A DNA stretch of 64,000 nucleotides from a virus. Of this stretch, positions 14,808-25,253 are shown piece by piece. Below the pieces are notes generated by a model. It saw nothing but the letters and a program-made list of their open reading frames with translations. It ran no database searches and had not been told where the DNA came from. Location of the stretch: the IMG/VR virus record IMGVR_UViG_3300028045_000007, positions 62,001-126,000 of that record; one strand, written 5' to 3'. The stretch's first letter is position 1. The number at the start of each line of letters is the position of its first letter. Position numbers and translations under genes: made by a program.

Positions 14808-17800
14808 CTTGATCAATGATGGTTCGTTGGTAGGTTTCTGGCCCCTACTAGAGCCAAGTGGAGCGTTTGTTTACAAGAATTACTCACCCGCGTATGGTAA
14901 GCACCCGAGTGGTATTTCGTTTGATATGCACGTTGCCGTTGCAGACCTTCAATACGATGAAGAGCATAGTTCATATTGGCCCGGTGGTACAGAATTTACC
15001 AATATTTCGTCTGGCAACTTGATACGCGGGTATTGCGTCCAGGGACACTGGAAACTAAAAAGCACTGGATCTCCGCCACTGTCTAAATATTTGACGCTTG
15101 GGTGTGGGGGTAAAACACAAGTACAGCAATGTCTGGCTCCCGCAGTTGCCCAGAGCGGCTTTACTGTTGGTGCTTGGCTGTACCCAAACTCTCAGGGATT
15201 TTTGGAGGCATATACTGAGTCTGCCAGCATTGGCAGTGCGGCTAATGATTGGAATACAATGAACGCTCGTGCCCACACTATGTTGGGGCAGTTCAGAGCA
15301 TATACCGGCAATTCCGGTTGGCTGATGGGTATTTCTGGTAATCCAGCTCGTAGCACTCAGTTCAATTTTGAACCCGAAGCTGGCGATACTTTGCAGGCGT
15401 TTGTTTCTATGGAGAAGGCAAATGCTGCGGTGAGTACTGGGTTTTTGGAGACCCCCATTGAATCCGGTTGCTATACGCATATTGCTTTTAGTTATCGCTA
15501 TGTAGATGGCACCAACAATGAGATCGTACTATATAAAAATGGTCGTGTCACCGCCAGTGGAACCACCACTGACGATTTGACGTTGGATAATACCAATCTA
15601 ACGGGTGCTAGCAATCATCGCCCCTTTGCTATTGGTGCCACCGATTCAGAAACCGCAACGAACTACACTCCGTATTATTACAGGACTGGTGGATGGGGCA
15701 ATCTCATGTCTGGTGTCTACTATTTCCGTCGCGTGTTGCATGAAGGGGAGCTGCAAGAAATGCATGAACGTGGCGGACTTGTCGCCCATGATTCTGCTCT
15801 TGCACCCTCACAAGAAGTACTTCTCTCCGATCCAGACCTAGTAGCGTACCACACATTTACAGAGCCGGGCTTCGGTGACATTTCTAACAATCATAGTCCA
15901 CTCGTAGGCGTTCATGATATGGGCTATAGGGGGGCAGGAAAGCTACAAGTACCCGGTCCATATGGCGAAGGTATGACATATGGCGATGGAGCAAGTACCT
16001 ATGGATATTTGGCCGCTTCTAGTGGCACATGTCTTGATGCACTAAGTCAAGGTAGTTGGACCATTAGTTTTCTTGTAGCTCCACCTCACGCAGCCAGTCG
16101 CAGCAATAACATATTTTGTTCATGGGGCTCTGTTACAACCTCAACGTCGGCGACCGCCATGCCAGCGGCTACACCTCTCACGAATCCAACTGCTGGACTT
16201 TGTTTCAGTGTTAGTGGTGTTGCCACTAGGCAGGTTTGCATCATTGAAGTTTATTCGACTGGCGATGTTGAAGATACGGACAATATTTTAGTCTTTAGTT
16301 TAGATAGCACATTGGACTATTTCCATGGTGCCTGTACACATATTGCTCTTGCTTATGACGACAGCACCAAGGGCATTGCCGCGTATGCTGATGGCGTACA
16401 GTGCGGAAGTGGTACCTTTACGAACTCCCTCACCGATCAACTATTGTCAGTGACCAGCAAGGGCTTTCCACTTATGTGGACCAATGGCATAAAAGACGAT
16501 TTGACCACCAGCTATCGCGGCGTACATGCGACCAGTTTTCAAGACGGTGACTTGGGGTCGATTGTTGTTTGTAAGCGAGCACTGTTGCCAGCGGAGATAC
16601 GCGGCATTGCACTTAGCGGCATCAATTACACAAGTCTATATCGCACACGCCATGATCCTCGCATAGTTGGGTATTGGCCAGCAAGCGACTTTAATATTGA
16701 TGATATTTTAGTAGAAGACGAAGCACGTTGTTGGGGTGAACTAGACGGTCACTTGGTACGTGGTGACAGTGATCCCCGTAACGATCAATGGTATTTGTTC
16801 AATCGTCAAAATGATGGTACCGTGCGATACAATCAGTTTGGTAGCCGTGATTTGCCGCCCGAACTAGCAAGCTACGGTAATCTTGGTATAACGTCTGGTA
16901 CATTTTCTCCACGCGGTGCCGGGGGAGGCACAGTAAATCTTGCTGACGCCGTAGACAATCGATCATCTATTACTAACTTGACTTCAAGATATAAGCCATA
17001 TTTTGAAGAAAGCGATGACATGCCACAAAATGTTGGTGCTGATTATTTGTTGTCATACGAAGTCACTCCGAGTGGAGATATTCCCAAGACACTTGGTGCT
17101 TATGCTAGTACTCTTACTGCACCAATGCATAACTCTCTCTTGCATGAGTATGCTTATGATGGTAACAAAGATCAACGTTCATTCTTAACAACCGAGCTTG
17201 CAGAGCAGGGGTCTGGCGTAACATTGGTGTGGGTTGGATATTCGGACGTGCCGCTAGTATCTGGCAATCTCGCATATGGAGTACCCAGTCGTGTAGTACT
17301 CCATACACGATTCACATTACCTCAAAACGTTGATGGATTTTCTGCTGGTACCACACCTCTCGATATCAGTTTATGGATCAATGGCGAACTGATACAGCGT
17401 CGCCCCTCAACTTCAATCGATGCTAAGATATGGAGCGACCAAGCCCCTGATGGTTCTGCCGATGCAGACATATTGCATTTTGGTGGCATTGCTGGCAAAC
17501 CATCCTATATTTCTTTGTATACCACGTCTGATTCTGGACTAGGAGAAATCTATCTTCGTAACATGTTCATTATGAAGGGGATCTTCTTAAGCGGCGAGGT
17601 TGAAGCTTTAGCAGCTAGTGGCATTCAATCCCCCGCGATTGGTGGATTTACAGATTCTCAGTCAAAAACCCAAGTAACAATTGCTGACTCGAATTTAGTC
17701 GGATACTATAGATTCAATGGATTCGCGGGTGGTGGATCTGGCACGACAGACTTAAGTTCCAATGGTAATCATTTGTTTGGAGCCCAACAAAGCCTCGTTG

Positions 17801-19749
17801 AAAACGGTGAAGGAACATTGAGTCGGGGTGCATTCGATTTACATGTCTTCCCTGGGCCTCGCGAGTCGTCCGATCTTGGGGTGCAGTGCAGTGGTTTTAC
17901 ATATGCAAGCCAAGAGCCGCCCGCTACTGCTGGTGGTCTCATGCCTCCCTTTATGATGTCTGGTGTTCGTTTCGAAAAACCACGAGAAGATTTTTCTATT
18001 GGTTTCTTGTATATCAAAAAGAATGCGACCGCTACTGAATTTGATACTATTATTGCTTATGGCATGGTCCCGGCTGCCATAACTGACGAAACCAACGACA
18101 ATGATAGAGGTTGGGCGATTGGTATGGACTCCAGTGACAACATGCGACTAGTGATGTCGCTTGCACATACAGATGATGGTACCGGCGAAGGTAGTATGTA
18201 TCTCAATACTACTAGTAGACCGATATGTTCCGGCCAAACACTCTGTGGTATGTTCGAAGCTGCCCAATGGTATGATGACGAACGCGATTTTGATCGATAT
18301 CGCCATGGTACACAACGTGTACCGAGACCAGATTTTTGGAGTCATTATTGCTGGACGTATAGTGCGGCCGCAAAAAAACTATCGTGTTATGTGAATGGGG
18401 CTTTGGTTGATCAGAAAGTGCTGAGTTATGGCATATATCCACAAACTCCCAATGATCCAAAAGCTAGGTATCTCACAATGTACCAACACACGCGAGACCC
18501 TTGGGTACAGGGTGATGATATAACTAATGATCACGAAGGCTCCATGACCGATCTTTGTTATTTCGACAAGACACTAACACAAGAAGAGATTAGATACATC
18601 GCATTGAACGGCATCGACAGTGCCGTTGGCACCCCCGTGAGCGGACTAACTGGCGGCTATGTTCGCGGACAAGATACTGGTTCTGGCCTTATGGGTGGTA
18701 TGTCACGAGGAGTTGGACCTGTTTCCGGATTGTTTGGTGGATATATGCCGGGCGGTGCAGTGGCAAGCGGTTTGTTCGGTGGCTTTGTATCTGGCGTTGT
18801 CTTTGGTGATGGCACCATCGGTGGCTTCGTGCGTGGCCTAGACACCGTTTCTGGTATTGTTGCCGGTTATATTCGTGGCGTTGATGTTGGCTCCGGAATG
18901 ATCGCTGGCTACATTCGTGGCCAGGAAGTTGGTTCCGGACTATTTGGTGGCCTTGTTCTCGGTGCCCAACCCGTCAGTGGCCTGTTTGGTGGCTTTATTA
19001 GGGCGGCAGACGTAGGTAGCGGACTACTCGGCGGGTTTATGCTTGGTGGTCTAGCTGGTAACATGCATTTTGATGCTGGATTTAATCTTAGTGTATTGGC
19101 TGCGGAAGATTTTGATGCACGGCTTGAGGTTGCCAAAACAATGTCAGCCGACTTTGATGCCAAGCTTATTATCTTCCAAAATGAGCAGCCTCCCCTTGTA
19201 GAGATTCTGATTCCTGGCACGACCGTGACGGGCTTGTCAGGACCATTCAATCAGTATTTGATTGGTAGTGCGTCCGGACAACAGGGCAAGGCTATCACAC
19301 AAACCAAGTGGCATTTTGGAGATTTCTCGCCACCCGAAAGCGTTAGCGTTAGTGGCATTAGTTACTATCCGATACAGCATAATTTCGTTAACGATGGCTA
19401 TTATATTGTGCGATTTGAAGCCATAGATTCTGATGGGCTGCACGCTTCAGCGACAAGGATTTTAAACGCTACAAATGGTGCTGACCCAGTAGTCATTAGT
19501 ATGTCTGGCGTACCACGTTCTGGTAATGCGGGATTAGAGGTGGACTTTGTTACTAACGTCGATATTCTACCACCGAGCGTTACTATTTTGTCACAACTGT
19601 TGCATTTTGACGACGGACAAACTACAATGGCTTTCCATCCAACGCACGTGTACACCGAACCAGGAACATACAAACCGATTTGGTGTGTACGGGATTCACG
19701 AGGTATGATTTGGTGCGATAGCCTTGAGGCGGGCAGTGATGTCCTTTAG
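14800..19749 (+). CDS. Large multi-domain adhesin with LamG-type lectin domains, Gly-rich repeats and PKD-like domains
   Basis: This 1649-residue protein is probably a tail adhesin or fibre. Four concanavalin-A/LamG-like units start near residues 9, 343, 617 and 962, each opening with a strand such as LVGFWPL, LVAYHTF, IVGYWPA or LVGYYRF and followed by the ALYKNG/VNGALV type strands of laminin-G folds. Residues 1281-1420 are ten consecutive 14-residue repeats of the SGLFGGFVRGxDxG type. Two PKD-like beta domains (about 1465-1560 and 1565-1645; WHFGDFSPPES, LLHFDDGQTTM) close the protein. LamG and PKD domains commonly bind carbohydrate or mediate surface contacts, so host-surface glycan recognition is likely. 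It begins within the end of the previous gene. Confidence 0.75.
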   Translation: MADLINDGSLVGFWPLLEPSGAFVYKNYSPAYGKHPSGISFDMHVAVADLQYDEEHSSYWPGGTEFTNISSGNLIRGYCVQGHWKLKSTGSPPLSKYLTLGCGGKTQVQQCLAPAVAQSGFTVGAWLYPNSQGFLEAYTESASIGSAANDWNTMNARAHTMLGQFRAYTGNSGWLMGISGNPARSTQFNFEPEAGDTLQAFVSMEKANAAVSTGFLETPIESGCYTHIAFSYRYVDGTNNEIVLYKNGRVTASGTTTDDLTLDNTNLTGASNHRPFAIGATDSETATNYTPYYYRTGGWGNLMSGVYYFRRVLHEGELQEMHERGGLVAHDSALAPSQEVLLSDPDLVAYHTFTEPGFGDISNNHSPLVGVHDMGYRGAGKLQVPGPYGEGMTYGDGASTYGYLAASSGTCLDALSQGSWTISFLVAPPHAASRSNNIFCSWGSVTTSTSATAMPAATPLTNPTAGLCFSVSGVATRQVCIIEVYSTGDVEDTDNILVFSLDSTLDYFHGACTHIALAYDDSTKGIAAYADGVQCGSGTFTNSLTDQLLSVTSKGFPLMWTNGIKDDLTTSYRGVHATSFQDGDLGSIVVCKRALLPAEIRGIALSGINYTSLYRTRHDPRIVGYWPASDFNIDDILVEDEARCWGELDGHLVRGDSDPRNDQWYLFNRQNDGTVRYNQFGSRDLPPELASYGNLGITSGTFSPRGAGGGTVNLADAVDNRSSITNLTSRYKPYFEESDDMPQNVGADYLLSYEVTPSGDIPKTLGAYASTLTAPMHNSLLHEYAYDGNKDQRSFLTTELAEQGSGVTLVWVGYSDVPLVSGNLAYGVPSRVVLHTRFTLPQNVDGFSAGTTPLDISLWINGELIQRRPSTSIDAKIWSDQAPDGSADADILHFGGIAGKPSYISLYTTSDSGLGEIYLRNMFIMKGIFLSGEVEALAASGIQSPAIGGFTDSQSKTQVTIADSNLVGYYRFNGFAGGGSGTTDLSSNGNHLFGAQQSLVENGEGTLSRGAFDLHVFPGPRESSDLGVQCSGFTYASQEPPATAGGLMPPFMMSGVRFEKPREDFSIGFLYIKKNATATEFDTIIAYGMVPAAITDETNDNDRGWAIGMDSSDNMRLVMSLAHTDDGTGEGSMYLNTTSRPICSGQTLCGMFEAAQWYDDERDFDRYRHGTQRVPRPDFWSHYCWTYSAAAKKLSCYVNGALVDQKVLSYGIYPQTPNDPKARYLTMYQHTRDPWVQGDDITNDHEGSMTDLCYFDKTLTQEEIRYIALNGIDSAVGTPVSGLTGGYVRGQDTGSGLMGGMSRGVGPVSGLFGGYMPGGAVASGLFGGFVSGVVFGDGTIGGFVRGLDTVSGIVAGYIRGVDVGSGMIAGYIRGQEVGSGLFGGLVLGAQPVSGLFGGFIRAADVGSGLLGGFMLGGLAGNMHFDAGFNLSVLAAEDFDARLEVAKTMSADFDAKLIIFQNEQPPLVEILIPGTTVTGLSGPFNQYLIGSASGQQGKAITQTKWHFGDFSPPESVSVSGISYYPIQHNFVNDGYYIVRFEAIDSDGLHASATRILNATNGADPVVISMSGVPRSGNAGLEVDFVTNVDILPPSVTILSQLLHFDDGQTTMAFHPTHVYTEPGTYKPIWCVRDSRGMIWCDSLEAGSDVL
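18640..19059 (+). repeat. Ten tandem 42-bp units encoding 14-residue Gly-rich repeats
   Basis: Ten consecutive in-frame units of exactly 42 bp each encode S/D-G-(L/I/M/T)-x-G/A-G-(F/Y/L)-x-x-(G/A)-x-x-x-x. The period is strictly kept (for example SGLFGGYMPGGAVA, SGIVAGYIRGVDVG, SGLFGGFIRAADVG), while the DNA sequence of the units has diverged. Constant length with diverged sequence points to selection on a regular structural rise, such as a glycine-rich helical sandwich or a triple-stranded shaft. Confidence 0.9.
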
Positions 19750-19758
19750 GAGTAAGTC

Positions 19759-22700
19759 ATGAGTATCATTGTATCAGACGGCATTGTTGTTAGTGGCGTA
19801 GGAGTACCTCTAAATGGTATTCCGTGGCCATCAGGTCAGTTTGACTACAGGGAACCGGGCTCACAACTGAGTGCGTTCTTGTCGTCGGTCAATGCAACGT
19901 TTGGGTTTGGCATGACGCCACACTCATGTCAGACCGAATGGGTGCCATATGGTAATGCCGGTGACTTTCACGGGGCCTCTGGTCAGTTAGCCAATATTGG
20001 AAGCCCCCTTGAAATATTTGTTGGGGATTTCTTCTTTCGTGGAAAAATTACGCATTCAGACTATACTAGTAGTGCTGGCGGCACAGTGGTCAGCGTTACC
20101 ATCGAAGACGACAGACGAACGCTCCGTAAAGCGAAGATCCACACCGAAGACCTTGGCGAAGACGCACCTAGCGGCGTGATTTCTGTAGCACGTGCATATC
20201 GTCTACTGAATGGACTACTAGATGTTGATGGCGACCCGAATGATGTCAATATTAAGGAGTATAGACGCATCCTTCAGTACGGTGGTACATACAGTCAAAT
20301 CCTTGCAGCCATTGATTATCATTTCATCGAGGGGCTGTGTGCCGTATCAGTATATGAGTTGCCGACCGTTGAGCAGCTTGAAACCAATATTGGGGGCACA
20401 ATTGAGTCGATCCGTTTTCAGTTCAATCTAACCAATCTTGATGAGGCACTGTCTCGCATCCTACTAGACACTGGCTATGACTGGTACTGGAATATGGATG
20501 CCCAACACGTTAATCTCATCAATAAGAAAGCCACGTTTGACATTACTGAGGCGGCCATCCTTGATCTTGTGTCCGAGTTTGGCAGTGCTAGTGGACTCAA
20601 CGAGACTAAGCAATTAGGGTACGGACAGGACGTTGTTCCGGACCCCACACGATTCCGAGTTCTCGGCGGACACCAAGAGGGGTTTGTCAACTCTCATATT
20701 TTAAGTCCCATTGATGGTATTGACACATTTGGTTTAGATGGATACGCTAGTAGGACTGTCAAAGATTCTGATGTACAAATTGTATTCACGCCCGCATGGT
20801 CTAATTTAACTGTTGGCTTTTTTGACAACGGCGGCTATTATCGTACGTATATCCCCACAGAGAAGGAACTTCAATTAGCGTTAGCCGGTATTGAACAGTG
20901 GACTTATTTTAAGGTCTATCAAACCTCGTCTCTCGGTGCTGATCCTGCTGGATATGGCTTACCAAGCGACGCGGGACACGTTGCAGCACAGCATGCTACA
21001 TTCCAGAGTCGTCTTGATCCGGTTATGCCCCTGGCTGCTATGGGGGCCGGTAGCGAGTCTTCTGGTATTCGCATTATTAGCAACCGTCGCGACGAAGACC
21101 AGAACTGGGTGCTTAACTTCTACAGTCGTATTCGTGATCATGCAACACGTCACTATGGTCGTTCATACGTGGCGGAAAACCTACTGTTTACTGAGGCGTC
21201 TGGCCTCTTTAGACTTGTTAGTGCTGCGTGGGCCAACATCGAGAATCAAGTTGATGGGCACGCCCTGTCGGCATCTGGCGTCTCTGGTTCTGGCGTTTAC
21301 ATTGACGACTATACGATTAATCGAGATCTTGGACCTATCAGTCCATTTATTTCGGATGACTTTCGTGTTCAAGCCCACTGTCGTATGCCAGCCGGTACGG
21401 TGTATGGCCCACAGGGAGACAGTAATCCAGCGAGCTTTGGCAATTGGACCGAAGATGCTCCTCCATTCAACCCAACGGGCGATGGCGATCATTATATTCC
21501 GGTGCAACTTACCATTGTTGGTAATCGTGTTATCAACCCCCGCAGTAACGAATTATACTCTTTTGAGGCATATCCCGAGGGAACCATCTGGTGTCAGCTA
21601 CCTATTAATGCTGGACCATCTGACGGCATGGTAAATGATAATGTCATCTCTCAACTGTCAACTTTGGTTTCTACTAATATCAAGCTGGATTCCGAGGGTC
21701 TAACAGATATCATTAATCCGGCCAGAGTATTGAATGTTTACAATTCGCTGTCTGGCGTAGCTATTCCCGTTGAGGCACGTAGTCGTTATGGACAGTCATA
21801 TCCGAATCAGTGGGTGCTTGGAGACATGCACTATGAACGGGACGAGGACATTCAGTTAGACGACCAGTTTGTACCGTGGGCATTCTCTCCGGTTGGCAAC
21901 CAGTCATCTCTACAGATTATGGCCGACAGGGCCGTGCGTCGCGTTGAGGGTAAAATTGTCCCGAAAAGCTCGTCGCGATATGCAGACTTCCAGCAAGTTG
22001 GTTTGCCTCTACTGTCATTTGATGCGTTTGCACAACAGGACATTGGTCCGTCTGGTCTTTATGGTGAGATCAGTCATGGTGTTAGTGAACTGAATATTTC
22101 ATTTGGTGCCGAAGGCTTTACTAGTCGCTATAAGATTCAATCTTACTTCCCCAAGTTTGGTCGCGAAGCACCGCTTGGTGAGCGTGTGCGTGCTGTCGTG
22201 AATGGAATCTTGAATCCAATTGACTTCACTGATCTTTCGCTTTTGGATCCTAATCCTGGTGGTCCAACCAATCCAATGTTGCCTGGAGATCCCTATGTAC
22301 CGCCGCTGTTCTTCGATAGCGAAGAGCGAGCGGTACGTGTTACGATCACAGAGACTAACAATGTGTTTACACTCGATAGTACGCCGGGCGACGAAGAGGA
22401 CGAACGATACCGAGGCATAGATAGACATGGCTATACAAAGCCACCCCGTTATTTTGGTTCGACTAAGCCAGATTTTGCTGATGGTGCAATCTGTATTGAT
22501 GGTTTCTTAAACATCACCGACGAAGCCATGTATCATACGGATGAGTTCCGTCTTCCTGGTGGCAATACTGTTTTAAGATACTTTACTGAAGGGCGTCCTT
22601 TTGGCAATGGTACTATTGTAGAGGTTGAGCGTGCGAACGTGGCCGATCCCACAACATATGATGTCACTATTGTTGATCCAACGGCACTGGCGGGTGGTAC

Positions 22701-23124
22701 CGAACGTGCCGTATTTGGCGTTGAAGTACTCAATGGTTCTGTGACCCTGGGTGACAAGACGACATTGGCGGTTCAGGGAGACGCACCCGTATCTCCCGGT
22801 GCAAATGATGGGACTATTTTTATTAATGGCACCATTAATGATACTGCCGGTGTAATTCCGGTTGAAATTATCAACGTAGGGTTGCTAGGAACGGAAGATG
22901 CCGTTGCTACGTGCAGACTACTTGATTATGCTGGAAATATTTTACCAGACGCTTCCGGCGTTCATTACCACAGTGTTGTACCGCTCCCCTTTAGGCAATT
23001 TGCTGCTCCTGGTGATCGTGGATATCTTGCTACGTTAGCGGTGCCGAGTGGTGAATATGGACAAACCGCAATGGTTAGCTTTATAGAGATTGTGAAGCCT
23101 GCACTCTTCAGATATAACGGATAA
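19759..23124 (+). CDS. Large baseplate hub/tail-tip-like protein
   Basis: This 1121-residue protein starts after TAGGAG. Its N-terminal third resembles tail hub proteins of the gpD/gp27/gp44 type: a beta-barrel with GSPLEIFVGDFFFRGKI near residue 75-95, then helices and ALSRILLDTGYDWYWNMD around residue 230, a segment common in hub proteins that process or dock the central spike. The rest is beta-rich, with Ser-Gly motifs (ASGVSGSGVYIDD) and a proline-rich segment near residues 830-860 that leads to a C-terminal carbohydrate-binding-like region. No lysozyme or peptidase motif is seen. Hub or tail-tip assignment rests on fold impression and position. Confidence 0.5.
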   Translation: MSIIVSDGIVVSGVGVPLNGIPWPSGQFDYREPGSQLSAFLSSVNATFGFGMTPHSCQTEWVPYGNAGDFHGASGQLANIGSPLEIFVGDFFFRGKITHSDYTSSAGGTVVSVTIEDDRRTLRKAKIHTEDLGEDAPSGVISVARAYRLLNGLLDVDGDPNDVNIKEYRRILQYGGTYSQILAAIDYHFIEGLCAVSVYELPTVEQLETNIGGTIESIRFQFNLTNLDEALSRILLDTGYDWYWNMDAQHVNLINKKATFDITEAAILDLVSEFGSASGLNETKQLGYGQDVVPDPTRFRVLGGHQEGFVNSHILSPIDGIDTFGLDGYASRTVKDSDVQIVFTPAWSNLTVGFFDNGGYYRTYIPTEKELQLALAGIEQWTYFKVYQTSSLGADPAGYGLPSDAGHVAAQHATFQSRLDPVMPLAAMGAGSESSGIRIISNRRDEDQNWVLNFYSRIRDHATRHYGRSYVAENLLFTEASGLFRLVSAAWANIENQVDGHALSASGVSGSGVYIDDYTINRDLGPISPFISDDFRVQAHCRMPAGTVYGPQGDSNPASFGNWTEDAPPFNPTGDGDHYIPVQLTIVGNRVINPRSNELYSFEAYPEGTIWCQLPINAGPSDGMVNDNVISQLSTLVSTNIKLDSEGLTDIINPARVLNVYNSLSGVAIPVEARSRYGQSYPNQWVLGDMHYERDEDIQLDDQFVPWAFSPVGNQSSLQIMADRAVRRVEGKIVPKSSSRYADFQQVGLPLLSFDAFAQQDIGPSGLYGEISHGVSELNISFGAEGFTSRYKIQSYFPKFGREAPLGERVRAVVNGILNPIDFTDLSLLDPNPGGPTNPMLPGDPYVPPLFFDSEERAVRVTITETNNVFTLDSTPGDEEDERYRGIDRHGYTKPPRYFGSTKPDFADGAICIDGFLNITDEAMYHTDEFRLPGGNTVLRYFTEGRPFGNGTIVEVERANVADPTTYDVTIVDPTALAGGTERAVFGVEVLNGSVTLGDKTTLAVQGDAPVSPGANDGTIFINGTINDTAGVIPVEIINVGLLGTEDAVATCRLLDYAGNILPDASGVHYHSVVPLPFRQFAAPGDRGYLATLAVPSGEYGQTAMVSFIEIVKPALFRYNG

Positions 23125-23127
23125 AAT

Positions 23128-25161
23128 ATGGTAATGCAATCTGGTATTCCGCCCTTCGATTATGCATATGGCAATGGCCCCTTTAGCGTCGCGGACGCTT
23201 ATGGTGGTGGAGGTTGTGTACTTGGTCCATCTGGTGCATTATTAGAACAGGCACAGTTTGCACTGATCGCCGAGCGTCGTAGGTGGACGGGTGAAAACAC
23301 TTATGTGCGTCCTTATTTATATCCGTTTCATCTATATACACATATGGATATTACGCCCTCTGGTCCGTACGAACCGAAGGCAGATGGGTCAACACTAGGT
23401 AACTCTTTAAACCCCGGTGCTTTTATATTTGTTGATTACTTTTATGAACTTCGTGGTGCCATGGACGAGTTGTTTGGTGATATGGCAGACGATTCTGACT
23501 ACCCTTCAGAAACGTTGCGGGCGTCGTGGTTACAGGCGTTGTATCCGCATAGTCCAAGTGGATTTTATGACGCACCAGAGGGTGGAGGCGATTATGGCAA
23601 TTATCTTCATCGTATCCCATCAGAGGGTGGCGAGATAGCAATGTCGCCAGATGTCCTTGGTTCATCCGGTGTACTCTATGACATTGACTTTGGCGAGGTA
23701 ATGTTTAATCCATACCCACAAATTGGGCACTACATCAATACTTCGGCACATGGGCCGGGCGATGGTGCAAATGCAGCATTTTACATTACGGCTTCGCCGT
23801 TTTTTCCAGCGTTTCAAAAAACGAATGGCGATTTAGTTGATGTCACTGCCAATGATCCCGTAGCTGTAACATCACTGTGTGATACGACACAGACGGCTCT
23901 TGGGCGTGTGCGTCTAGATGGTTATATGCTTACTAGTGACTCGGAATACTATCTAGGCAAGAAGAGTCAAGTACATGATCGTGTACAGGATTTTACTTAC
24001 CATAGTGCTGGTATTCGACAAATTGGTAGTTCAATTGAAGACATGCCGTTTAGTCGTGTGTTTTTAACGCCCACCGCACAGGCATCTGGCGTGTATACTA
24101 TTGCCGTACGTAACCCACATGGTGTCGTTGCAAACACCACGATTGAATCTGGCATTGTGAGTAACTGGCCACCCGAACGACTAGCGTGGCCCGCACATAA
24201 TTATGAAAACGATTCCACACTTGCATTCAATGCTGGTTACGAAGTTTTTAATGATGCAATCTGGATGACAGATCAGTCACCCGAATGTTCGTCATGGCCA
24301 CACTCGGCAACATATGCTTCTGGTTTAGCTATTATGTCACCATATACTGGTCATAAGATGTGGGTGCGTCACGCCGAACTTGTTAATGATCATAAAGGTC
24401 ACAATTGGCCGACACAGATAGGTTTAGAAAGAATCAGTAATGACAATATCATTCGTGTTTCTCCCGAACGAGAAGCATTGGGCACTGGCGATTGGGACAT
24501 TAAAGTACATTTTTTACAGTATGATGACCAATTGAATTTTCTTTCTGAAATATCTTCGGATGCATTTGGATCTTTTACCACGCACAATATTACGTTTGTA
24601 GACATGTTTTATGATGGCTCTTACTTATATTGTACTAATAGCCTTTCTCAAGGTGCCGATATTTATAAGTTTGACGACACTACATTTACCTATGTTGACA
24701 AATATTCTGTTTCTGTTGACGATGTTCTAGGATTAACGGATTTACGTGGTTGTCACACCACTGTCGGTAACTATTTTTATTCTGGAACCTCTGGCGTATC
24801 AACACCAATGTCACAGAGTGGTATTTACCCTTGGTGGATCGATAGTCACAGTGCTGATCCGTCAGCTCAGGAACACGGCGTTATTGGCATTGGTGCCATG
24901 AAGAACATTGACGGTTCCTCCATTGTAGGTTATAAAAAATACGCAAACATCAAAGATATGTTTGAAGTAACGGGGGGTACACATATACAAAATGGTATAT
25001 ATGTATTCATGCAATGGAACAATAGCACAACCGACGTAAAACTTTATCTATTACGTATTGTAGAAAAAACTGATTACTGGGAGGTAGTGGCGACGTATTA
25101 TATCGACAATGATCTCAATACGTACTATCTTCAGTATGAAGGACTGCATATGGACATTTAG
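23128..25161 (+). CDS. Tail-associated protein, possible beta-propeller
   Basis: Not clearly recognised; 677 residues, aromatic- and Gly-rich, with repeated PSG/ASG motifs as in the other tail proteins. The C-terminal third (about residues 440-670) has successive strands of the form FLSEISSDAF..., ITFVDMFYDGSYLYCTN, IYKFDDTTFTYVDKYSV, reminiscent of propeller blades. It follows the hub-like gene with a 3-base gap and only a weak ribosome-binding site, so expression may depend on re-initiation. Likely an exposed tail or receptor-binding component. Confidence 0.5.
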   Translation: MVMQSGIPPFDYAYGNGPFSVADAYGGGGCVLGPSGALLEQAQFALIAERRRWTGENTYVRPYLYPFHLYTHMDITPSGPYEPKADGSTLGNSLNPGAFIFVDYFYELRGAMDELFGDMADDSDYPSETLRASWLQALYPHSPSGFYDAPEGGGDYGNYLHRIPSEGGEIAMSPDVLGSSGVLYDIDFGEVMFNPYPQIGHYINTSAHGPGDGANAAFYITASPFFPAFQKTNGDLVDVTANDPVAVTSLCDTTQTALGRVRLDGYMLTSDSEYYLGKKSQVHDRVQDFTYHSAGIRQIGSSIEDMPFSRVFLTPTAQASGVYTIAVRNPHGVVANTTIESGIVSNWPPERLAWPAHNYENDSTLAFNAGYEVFNDAIWMTDQSPECSSWPHSATYASGLAIMSPYTGHKMWVRHAELVNDHKGHNWPTQIGLERISNDNIIRVSPEREALGTGDWDIKVHFLQYDDQLNFLSEISSDAFGSFTTHNITFVDMFYDGSYLYCTNSLSQGADIYKFDDTTFTYVDKYSVSVDDVLGLTDLRGCHTTVGNYFYSGTSGVSTPMSQSGIYPWWIDSHSADPSAQEHGVIGIGAMKNIDGSSIVGYKKYANIKDMFEVTGGTHIQNGIYVFMQWNNSTTDVKLYLLRIVEKTDYWEVVATYYIDNDLNTYYLQYEGLHMDI

Positions 25162-25253
25162 TGTAATTTAACGTAGACATTGGTATATATCATAGTTAAG
25201 TCTTAAGGCGTATTCTTGCGGGATAGCGACTTTTCGATTCAGGAGTTACAATA

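Noticed and set aside
18640-19059. CRISPR array
   Set aside because: The ten regular units are in-frame coding repeats with no unique spacers, inside an uninterrupted gene.
20891-21634. A 247-residue reading frame inside the hub-like gene
   Set aside because: It lies wholly within a well-supported larger gene, has Leu/Cys/Thr-biased nonsense-like composition and no ribosome-binding site.
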